This document shows, one piece after another, positions 33,300 through 43,128 of a DNA stretch of 64,000 bases; position 1 is the stretch's first letter, and the number at the start of each line of letters is the position of its first letter. The notes below the pieces were generated by a model. The model was not told the origin of the DNA and searched no databases. It saw only the letters and a program-made list of their open reading frames with translations. The position numbers and the translations under genes are program-made. Source of the DNA: Cheilinus undulatus (lineage: Eukaryota > Chordata > Actinopteri > Labriformes > Labridae). The stretch is taken from positions 43,655,874 to 43,719,873 of the forward strand of contig NC_054868.1 of the NCBI RefSeq assembly GCF_018320785.1, read 5' to 3'.

Positions 33300-34440
33300 A
33301 ATGAAAGTTTAAACAAAGAGATTACTTTACAACCTAAGACCAAAACAACCCTGTGTTTGTCTTGGCCAGTTTCATGTTTTTGGGGTGCAGAGATCACCAT
33401 AACATCAGATTTAAAGAAATCTTAGTTTATATTTTTTATTACACACATCATGAAATGATCAGGAGTAATGGCTTAGAAGCTAAACAGAAAACTGTTAGTG
33501 TTTATTTCAAAATTGATACAATAAATAAAACTATCCATGTTTGTCTCCTCAAGCAAAATACCATGCATGTATTTCTCAATGAGTGCATTTTTTGCACAAC
33601 TTTATTCAATGGTTATTTTATTGTGAATAGCAGAACTGACACAAACACATGCACACATATTATATTAGACACTAGTGACTTCTCCAATTTGCTTTAACAG
33701 CAAATTATCCACTATTTAAATTTTATTGATCTGCTATAAATTTCAGAGCAGATGTGAAAGGATGGTCTCATTTAAATGTTATTTTATATTATATTTGGAT
33801 TTCTCCTTTTTTGCACATACAGTTTCATTTATATGTTTAGTTTTTCCTTTAACATTCAGGCCACACTGCATTGGTATCTTTAGACAATAATGAGATGAGG
33901 AATATCCATGGTAGATTGACTTTTAACTCTGTGCAAAAACTTACTGTATCATCACCTTTGAAACACAACATTTCATTTCTTCTTTTCCTGACCATCTCAG
34001 TGAACAGTCTCTTTTCTCTACTTTTTATTAGCACACAAAAATCATGTAATTTAAATTCATCAAAACTTGAATCACAAAAAAGCTAAGTTGTCTGACTGCT
34101 TGAACAATAGAAGAGCAGTTACTTTTATAATGCTAGCAATGTCAACTTTATGAAACTCAAAATCTAAAAACAGGTTTTGAGTCTTTAAACACCTGTCTAC
34201 AGAAACACTGCTGACATCTGATCTAGTCAATTTATTCTTTCTTTCTCTGCCCATGTAGTTAAACTCCAGTAGAAATCCCACATTGAAATCTGAATCTGTC
34301 AGAATCAAAGCACAAATGTATTGTTCATTCGAACCTACATTTCTCAGCATGGGAACTTAAACTAGATACTCAGATAGTTCCTCTGCTGATAGTACAAGTG
34401 AAAACAACTTCCTGATTTTGGTTCCATTTGCACTAAACTG
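33300..34440 (+). other. orphan type B leader without a receptor gene
   Basis: The sequence matches the region before gene 6 (52950-54080) and part of that before gene 5 (47110-47480), including the copied tmem131l intron piece (33820-33950) and the block 'cttcctgattttggttcc'. It breaks off at about 34441, just before the place where the 5' exon should start, at the border of an inserted repeat. No TLR2 exon follows until the separate type A leader of gene 4. Confidence 0.7.
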
Positions 34441-34443
34441 AAA

Positions 34444-36450
34444 AACAAACAAAACTAGGGCTGCAAGCAGCACTGAAGGGCACCTCGGCCTAGTCAGGGT
34501 GTGGCGCCACCGCCAGTGTGTGCTATTAGAGGGGTGTTAGCAAATCCTTAAAGTGAGCTGCAGCACAGCAGAGAGAAAAAAAGAGTACAGTTGACTTTTT
34601 TATGAGGTAGCACTGCCCCTCAACAGTAGGTGGCAGAGTGACAAAGGTGTATGCTGAGATGTGGAAGTGATAAGGGAAGAACCATTTATCACAGTGGTCC
34701 TCAACCTTATTCTACCCAAGAACCTTATTGTCTTAAAATACTTAAGGGAGAGCCACATTCCAAAACTGGGGATATAAGAAAATCCATAGGTCAGCTGATC
34801 CATAGTTGAAATAAAATGAAACAGTAAATTGTTGGATTATTCTGTAATTAGATGGTATACATTGGGTCACACAAAATGTCTATAGTGTTAGAGGAAAGGA
34901 TATGTTACTAATAACAAGCATATATTTTTTTTATTTATGCAAGTTCCACCTGGTCTAATGACATGGTAAAATATTAGTTTGTGCTCTGAGATGCTTTTCA
35001 AGTGCTGATGAATGATGGTTGGCTATTTGGGAATTCATTTACTGTAGTTCTGTGGCTTTATTAACATAAAAAAGATGCTTTCTAAATTTTTTTCCACTCA
35101 TTATTAATGCTTTTAGCTAAAGGGGGGAGGGCCTCATATTGGTCTTTGCCCTCAGCCTCAAAATGACTAAAACCAGCCCTGTCTCACACCTGCAGCTCTC
35201 TGAGACACATCATTCCACCCTGCCTCATTCTGTAGCTTTGGCGTCCTGTTTCTGCTCTTTTGACAGTATTTATTATCAGCAGAACATTAAAGATCAAATA
35301 AAACACCCACGTTTGGACATGTTTCACTAGATATTACATTATCTCAACATGTGATCCATGTGTGTGCGGGTCGCTGATGACCAACGACACGTATGATCAT
35401 CAATGATCATCATAAAATACCAGTGTGTGAGAGCATGGGCATTGAACACAAGACAGCACACCTCAATTAATGAGCTTACTGAAGAGACGCACCACCAGTG
35501 GACTTATTCTGCTCTCTCTTACCCGCATTCCTCCGTCGCGCACACCCAACGATAATAAAACACAGATTAAAAGTAAATAGAAGTTTTCATTGAGACTTGG
35601 CACTAAGAGCCACAGGTGACTAGAGAGCCATGGGCTAAGTATCCCTATCCTATACATTAATCAGAGAGTTACTTAATGCTGTGGTGCATTCCTCAATTAA
35701 TTTTGTCACTGTTTTACTGTAATTATTGTTAGGGGAGCTGATAAACATTTTAGGGTGGCTTCAGCCCCCAAAAAATGGCCTAACGACATCTCTGTTGATG
35801 ATGACGTGCATTGGCATAATTGTCATAAGATATGGGCGTGAGAGAGTGGCAGGAGAAAAAGTCAAAACGAGGAAATGGAAAGATTCAATTTGAGCACAAG
35901 ACAGCACAATACAATGAATTAACTTACTGAAGAGATGCAACACCGGCGGACCTCCTCTGCTCTCACACATGCTCCTCAGTCGAGCGCAACCAACGGTAAC
36001 AATAAACAGATTTGAAATAATAAATGTTTCAATTTGGAAGTTAAAGCCTGTCTTCTTTGTGTGGGTAACAGCTTTATTGATGTGACCTACCATGAATCTT
36101 TACTGATGACGGTGTTTACTTTTATAAAGGTTTTGAGTTAAGGGTTTTTTTTTCCAAGTAAGCCTTAAAAGAGCAGCAACTGGTCACTAAAGAGCCACAT
36201 GTGGCTCGAGAGCAGCCGGTTGAGTATCACTGATTTATCATGTGAAATTGAGAAACGAGTACACATTTTACGTCCAAGGTGCTTCTGGCGTTTCACAGAA
36301 GGGGGCGCTTCAGCAAAAAACATGAAATTAACATTGAAATCTGTAGAGAGGCAGACCCTTATCACATGTGAAATTTGAAGGCAATAAGATGTTTTATATG
36401 AGAGTTACACCCACTTCCTGTTTTATGGCGAAGGATCAAAATGGCCACCA
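34444..36450. repeat. interspersed repeat of unknown class, split by a hAT
   Basis: It opens with 'agggctgcaagcagcactga', a start I recognise as a common fish repeat, and resumes after the hAT at 36241 with 'gggggcgcttcagc' and 'ggatcaaaatggccacc'. Class and exact ends cannot be fixed by eye. Confidence 0.5.
34692..36232. mobile_element. hAT-type element, 1541 bp
   Basis: The exact target duplication ATTTATCA is at 34684-34691 and 36233-36240. Ends are CAGTGGTCCTCAACC and its near complement GGTTGAGTATCACTG. Inside, a block with 'cttactgaagaga' and 'caccagtggac' is present twice (35460-35600 and 35920-36060). No transposase frame. Confidence 0.9.
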
Positions 36451-36700
36451 TGGCCACTGGGGCATCTGTTGATGCAACATGTCAATGTTTGGACAGATAA
36501 TGAGGACTCAATCAGAGCATCAGAGTCAAAATCAGAGAATGATAGACCACAGCTTCCCAGTGATGAGTTCACTGATCATGGTTTACATATTGAATAGTTA
36601 CCTTTCTAATGCTGCAGTTTTGTGGTTAAGCAGGTACGTGCTAAAGTTTTAAGTCTTTCTGCTGAAGCTGTTTCATCAAATGTGTCTTTGTTTCCTGCAG

Positions 36701-37040
36701 GTTTACTTGAAGTAGTGCCAACAGCCACTGCAACAGTCCATACATCAGTACGATCTAGGGACTGAGGTCTACCCATATTTCCCAGCATTTTTGAAGCCTT
36801 CCTGATTCTGATCGATAAAAAATTTGATTTAACCCAGTTAGGAATGGAACTTTACTTATTAGTGTTTTTCTGGGTTAAAGTAAAGCATTTCTGTACTTAT
36901 CTTGCAGGCACTGGAACTTTTCCGAGTGGTTATCCCAGTCAGGAGGGTCAGAACGTTCACTGCAGTCAGACCAGCTGGAGTGAGTAACAGCCTCAGGAAT
37001 CGCCCTCAGCCTGGGACACAGCAGCCTGTGTGGCAGCAAG
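36701..37040 (+). pseudogene. tmem131l: tmem131l relic: two internal exons, second set
   Basis: Same blocks as at 16541-16907. The first (36701-36747) has lost about 22 bases, including the Tyr-Cys-Glu-Lys codons; the second (36908-37040) keeps the acceptor cttgcag, the shared TAA after Trp-Ser-Glu and the donor gtgagt. The close match to the first set shows that units 2 and 4 come from one another or from a common parent. Confidence 0.6.
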
Positions 37041-37136
37041 GTGAGTGTTCACACTAATAAACTATGGGACTGCTCAGACGCCTGTTTAAATCTAACTCAT
37101 CACTGAACTCATCAAAATCAGGAGACAGACAATTTG

Positions 37137-37312
37137 TTTGATTTTTAAAGATTCTTGGGGTTTTTATGCCGGTCAGAGAGGAGAGCAGTGGATAAAGTTG
37201 GAAACAGGGAGGAGAGATTGGGGGAGAGGGGCCAAAGACCAGACTTGAACCCAGGCCACCCATGTTCATGGGGGTGCAGCCTAACCTCTAGGCCATCAGT
37301 GCCCTGGTGATG
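37137..37312 (-). mobile_element. tRNA-derived SINE (orthologous to 17003-17186)
   Basis: Same family, orientation and place between the tmem131l relic exons and the copied last intron; a short internal deletion separates it from its twin. Confidence 0.8.
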
Positions 37313-38487
37313 GAAATAATTTATAGATTTTTTTGTTTCAACTGAAAAGAACAAGAATATTGTTAAATTTTTGATACATTATAGGCTGAACCAACTAAAA
37401 CAAACACTTCAGAGTAACAGTAGATGGAACTCACTGACCAACCAGGTGAGTTCAGTGTTACACTGTACTGTTTAATACTGTAAACACAATGATGCAAAAA
37501 GAATTGAGAGGCAAAGGCGAACAATTTTGCAGACAACCGTAAGTTTTTTTTTGTGTCACTGACTTCAGAGTAAAGAAACTCAAATTTCAAAGATGGACAG
37601 AGAGCCGCTTGCTTCTATGAAACCTGCCTTTGCTACCTCCTCCACTGAGTCCGCTGCATCCCCCTGAACACCTGTGATAACCAGTTTAATGTTTATTTCA
37701 TTTGAATTTCAGTAACTTCAAAAACACATGCACACACATTAAAGACACTGGTGGCTTCTTCACTGAGGCTGGTGTTGCTGTTAAAGGAAGTTATCCACGT
37801 TTAAAATGGCATTTTCTGCTTCAGAGCAGAAGTGAAAGAGTGAGGAGGGTCATTATAAAGTTATTTTTTTATCATACTTACATTTGGACTTCTGCTTCTT
37901 CTTTCTTGCACAGATGGTCTCATTGATATTCTTTAGTTTTTCCTGTTAAATTCAGGGGAAAGACTCACCCAGCTGGTATCTTTAGACAACAGTGAGATGA
38001 GGAATGTCTGTGGCAGACTGGATTTTAACTCTATGTAAAAACACATTGTATCATCACCTTTGAAACACAAATTAAGACAAGGCAAAAGAAATTTGTCCTT
38101 GTGACAAGTCTGTCAGTTTTTCACAGACATCTAGAGGTGCCCCCCAAAAAAATGTGCCCCGGTAAGGTGCAGATAACATTGAATAAATGTGCCAGTGTCC
38201 TTTTTATTGATATTGTATGCATTTATTTTTTTTTCTTTTAAAAGTGGTGATGTAGAATTGACAGAAATTATTCAGGGATCGGAGAGATTAGGGGAGACCC
38301 AAAGCTCGCAAGTTTGAAGCACATGTTACATCACAAGGCATTTTGATAGATACAGAAAAGAGGATGCAGTTTTGTTTGGGAGAAAACTTTTCCAAAAGTT
38401 GATTTTATTTAAGCTGAAAGGAAAGAAGAGAAAAAGAACTGAAGCGACAGCCAGGTCATCACTGGTCATCACTGCAGGGAGCAGACA

Positions 38488-38620
38488 GCCTTTAGCTGGG
38501 AGCTGGAGCAGCAGGTATGCTCCCATCCAGTACTCCAGCTTCAACTCATTCGGTTGCACATGAATCTGGACATATAGAACTCCTCATCCAACCAGCTACT
38601 GCAGCAATGTTTAAAAGGAA
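38488..38620 (+). pseudogene. tmem131l: tmem131l relic: 3' half of terminal exon
   Basis: From 'tttagctgggagc' on it follows the intact exon at 606-761 (RYAPIQYSSFN-like codons, then the MNLDIW region with a TAG in place of the Trp codon). The first half of the exon with its acceptor is deleted. The following 3' UTR is recognisable to about 38730. Confidence 0.85.
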
Positions 38621-38899
38621 TTTATGGAAATGGCAGACCTTAACAAGTGCTAACATATTAAAACATTGATATGTAAAAGAAAGGAAAGAAAAATTTATGT
38701 TCTTTTATCATTAATGGAGGCAATGTGAATATTCCATATAAAAAAAAAACATTAATTTCCACTTGTTAGCTGGCGCTTGTTAACAAGCTGTTTTAGGCTT
38801 GTTTTTGACATTGGAGGAAGAAATGACTGATTATTTGAGGTCACAAACACTTCAGGACTGAGAATGTTACATTAAAAAGTAAACACTAACAAACAGAAG

Positions 38900-40000
38900 C
38901 AGACTGCATAGTGGGAGTTAGGGCATGCAGTCTTCTCTGGCTGGGGTGAGCAATAGGCCTTAAAGGCTTCTCACCCATGCCCTGACTTCCTTGTTCTCCT
39001 CCGTATTATAATTCCCTCCCTTCTTTCTTCTCCTGTACCATGAAAAGTGGGAATAAGGGCATGAAGTCTTATTTTGCAGCAGTGAGCAATAGCCTTAATT
39101 GGCTTCTCGTCCATGCTCTATCTTTTCCTGTTTTCTTTCTAAATATGCCTCTCCTCTCTTCTGTCCTCTCCTAGCTCATGAAAACGGGGGAGCAGAGGGA
39201 GTTAGGGCATGCAGCCGTACCTAGAGGGGGTGTGCAGTAGCCCTAACAGTCTTTTCACCCATGATCTGTCTCTGTTTTCTCTTTCTCAATATGCTTCTAT
39301 TCCCTTCGGGGAGCAGTGGGAGTTAGGGTATGCAGCCTTATCTGGCAGGGGTGTGCAGTGGCCCAAAATGGCCTCTTACCCATTCTCTGCCTTCCCTGTG
39401 TTTTCTCAATATGATTCTCCCCTCTTCTAACCCTTGTTCTCTCATGAAAATGGGGGAGTAGTGAGAATTAGGGCATGCAAACTTATCTGGCAGGGGTTAA
39501 TAACAGCACTGACAGACTTCTTCCACCATATTTTACCTTCCCTGATCTGTTTCTCACTATGCTTCCCCACTCCTCTCCCCTTTCTTCCCTCATGAAAATG
39601 AGGGAGTACTGGAAGTGAGGGTAGTTCTGAGATGGTGTTCCATGCATCTTCTCAATGCCTCAAATATTTGGATACTGTTACAATGGGGCATCAAGGTTCA
39701 TCTGAAGCCCTTAACTCATCATTGTTTTCTGTATGATCGAGTTGGGTGGCCTGCTTTGACCACACACAGACAAAAAGCATATCCTTATTTTTAAGGCTAT
39801 TCTAAATCTGCTTCCCTCATACTTCTACTTGAAATGGGTAAAACAAGTTTCAGGTATACTGCTCCTGCAGCCTGGAATCAGCAACAGGGTGAACAATGAC
39901 CCTAACAGGCCCCTCACCCATGCTCAACCTTCCTTAATCTGTTTCTCATTATGCTTCTCCCCTCTTCTTACCTTTTTCCATGTATGAAAATTGGGTAGTA
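38900..40000. repeat. satellite, about 146-bp monomers, second block
   Basis: It is the same monomer as at 1865-2500. The landmark gggcatgcag or a variant falls at 38921, 39057, 39205, 39325 and 39471 (spacings 120-148), with two more degenerate monomers to about 40000. Short frames inside it are artefacts. Confidence 0.78.
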
Positions 40001-40055
40001 GTGGGGAACTCAGAGAAATAAATATTTAAAAGTACAAGTAAGAGGATGAATGAAT

Positions 40056-40494
40056 GAAAAAAAAGACTTTGTAATAACCTTTTGTCTGAGTTGCTTGGAG
40101 TGATGTCTTGTCTTCATGGTGTAATGGTAGCCAGGAATACTGATTAACCAGTAAGTGGGTCTTCCAGACACAGGTGTCTTTATACTACAATCATTTGGGA
40201 CACATTCACTGCACTCAGTTGATCCCCATTTCACTAATTGTGAGATTACTAGCACCAATTGACTGGACCTCTGTCAGTCACTTAAAATGGAAGAAATATT
40301 TATGCAATCACTTATTTTACCTTACATAATTTTATTTAATTTACATTACTGTGTAGAAAACTGTTTTCATTTTTAAATCAAAGAAAGTTTTTTTTGTCTT
40401 TTTTTCTGTTGTCAAACAAGGCAAATTAAATTGACCAAGATTGATTTATAAAAATCAGGTAAAAATTAGAAGGGGGTGCATACTTTTTAAAGGC
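40056..40494. mobile_element. Tc1 remnant before gene 4 (same insertion as 3692-5136)
   Basis: It carries 'acacaggtgtctttat', 'gttgtcaaacaag' and the right end gcatactttttaaaggctacag before 'tttgctgattcaaa'. The transposase part is reduced to a piece with 'tggtgtaatggtagc'. Confidence 0.72.
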
Positions 40495-40729
40495 TACAGT
40501 TTGCTGATTCAAACTTTTTATTCCCATCATAGAGACTAAAATAGAAAAGGTCTGTTGATGGTAAATGCTAAAGTAATTTCCTGACTTTGGTTCCATCTGC
40601 ATCCTACAGAACTGGATGAAACTAAAAAAATCAATTAAAATTGTGCAACTATTGTTTAGGGTAGTCCCAGAGCTCCTCTTCTTGTTTTTATTTTTAACAG
40701 TCAATTTCTTAATGCTTAATAAGGAAGTA

Positions 40730-40844
40730 ATTGAAAGGAAGAGATGTGTCCAGATTATATTTGAATCACTCATAGATCTTTGTCATGCTGCAACTGCTAC
40801 AGACGGACACACGAGTTTACCTTTAAGACACAGGATTCAATAAG
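40730..40844 (+). other. tlr2: non-coding 5' exon of TLR2 gene 4 (start approximate)
   Basis: Block 'gacacaggattcaataag' ends at 40844, donor gtatgt. The paired acceptor is at 43118-43119; the intron is 2275 bases, of which 542 are a later insertion. Upstream, aaggaagtaatt at about 40721-40732 has an ETS-like core; only some copies keep it. Confidence 0.7.
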
Positions 40845-41689
40845 GTATGTTTTTTTAGTGTTTATTTTTTCATTGTAATTTATTTCCTTGCCATACATAA
40901 CGTAGCACAGAGCTAGCTCCTGCTGATTATTTCAGCCTCGATTTTAATGGTTAATTATGCTTACATGCTGCATTGATAAATTACTGCAGGTGTTCAACAT
41001 ATCTGACATTATAAAAACGGAAAATTATTTAGAGATTTGTAGTCATTTTTTGCTCAAGATTACATATTTGTATCCCATTTTCTTATATCAATCATCAGTA
41101 TCAGCATACAGGAACACTTCTGCTGCTATTTTCAACCAATGCATTTGCTGTAAGCAACTGTTGTGTGTATGAATAAGTTTGTTGAGTTTTAATCTGGACT
41201 TACAGACCTTCATTAGCTCTTTTTAGCAGTTTAAGGTCTGAACTATATTCATATATTAGTATTGGCTATGGTTGTTTTATAAATGTCTACAGAGTTTATG
41301 TTGACACAGATACGATATCATGCAGCCCTAATTCATTAATGTGTTGTTTTACAAATGTACACACTTAGAATTGCCTCAAGGCACACCAGAGTGCTACAGC
41401 ACACCAAATACAACAACTGAGATGAATAGATGGATGGATTGATGATCAAATGTGTTTTTGTAAAAAAAAATGAACTATGCTCTGTTTTTCTGAATTTGTC
41501 ATTTGTCTGGTAACCCAAAAATCCCAGCTGAGACATTCAGTTGCTGTTCGTACTAACCAGGCTCACCCTCCAACACCTGTTTCGAATATTCACCAATGTC
41601 CATCCTTTTCTACACTGTTGTTTATGTTCAGGGTCGAGGAAGGCTGGAGCCAATCCCAGCTATTATTGTTTGAAGGGCAGGGTACAACA

Positions 41690-42990
41690 TAAAGATTTCT
41701 ACAAAGTAATTTCAATTAAATAGACATATTTAATTTAAAATAAGGGATTGCATGAATATTCAGCCCCCACTGAGTCTAAGTGGATAGGTCTCAATCACAG
41801 GTATCAGGCATGAAAAGCCCTTTTCAAGTCCAGCTTAAAATTCTCTATTGGACTGAGGTCTGGGCTTTTACATGGCCAATCCAGAACATTCACCTTGTTG
41901 TCTTTAACCATTTGGTGCAGCTTTCACTATAATCTTTGGAGGCTGTGTTAGTAGTGATGTGCAGTGTTTGGTGCCTGCAATCATAGCGTCTTGTCTGATG
42001 ACCAAAAAGGCATCATTTTGGTCTCATCAGACCAAAGAACATTCTTCTACTTGACCACGGAGTCTCCCACATGCCTTTTAAACTCTAGTCAAGATTTAAG
42101 ATATGTTTCCTTCAACAGTGGTTTTCTCTTCACCACTTTCCCATAAAGCTTTGACTGGTTAAAAACCAAAGCAACAGATGTTGTACGCAGTCTCTCCCGT
42201 TTAGCAGCTGAAGCTTGTAACTGCTTCAGAGTAGTCGTAGATGTCTTGGTCTTGACTCTCTTACTAGTGTCCTTTCACCGTCACTCAGTTTGTGAGAAAG
42301 CTGCATCTTGGCGATTTACAGTGCTTAACAAATTTATGAGACCACCTGTCATATTTGTCTCAGAGACCATCCAGCATCATGAAGTGATTTAATGCGGACT
42401 CTTTCATTTTCAGTGAGCTCTCCACGTTTTACCATTTTGAACAGGAATGAGGGATTTCAAACTGAATTCACCCAAATTTGAGCCGGCTCACTGGGCTTCT
42501 CTGAGAAGTAAGAAATTAATCAAGCATAACATTCAACCACTAAAACTCATTTTTCTGTTCAGGAATGCAAGTAAATAATAATTTGACATATTAATCAAGA
42601 AATATTAATGTGCTTTACTGTTTTTTCAGTTATTTTTATAAATCGGTAAATTTGAAAATTCATGGAGAACAATAATAATTATATTTTAGCATTAAAAATA
42701 TCATTTGGGTTAAAGAGCTTCTACATATTGGTGTAATAACTATTGCAGAAACATAAAAAAATGATTTTGGTAATTATCAATGCTGTTAATTTAGGGCAGC
42801 TGTGGCATAAACTTTCCTTTGGTTAGGGTTAGGGTGGTCTAATAAATTTGTTAAGCACTGTACACATGCTGGATTACTTCAGTTTCTTGATGATGGATGT
42901 TGCTGAACTATGGAGGATGTTCAGCAACTTAGAAATTTTCTGTATTGTTTTCTATTTTTTATTTCAATGTGTCATATTTATTGTCCTTTT
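41690..42990 (-). mobile_element. antisense Tc1-like remnant in the intron of gene 4
   Basis: It is the counterpart of 21585-22440; the minus strand at about 42010-42045 again reads VLWSDETK. It is interrupted at 42317 by a second Tc1/mariner-type element. Confidence 0.78.
42319..42860. mobile_element. Tc1/mariner-type MITE, 542 bp
   Basis: Terminal inverted repeats CAGTGCTTAACAAATTTAT and the complement, ending ATAAATTTGTTAAGCACTG, are flanked by TA on both sides (42317-42318 and 42861-42862). The intron of gene 2 has the matching site empty (gatttccacatg at 22363). No coding frame. Confidence 0.92.
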
Positions 42991-43128
42991 TGCTCTGTGC
43001 TTTGACCTGAAATGCTCTTCATGTTAAAAACGATTTGTTTTTTTACCCCGTTGAGCATTTTGAATTGCTTTCTGTATGACCAATTGTTAAAATGATCTTG
43101 CTTTGTTTTTCTTTCCTAGGGACTCAAG

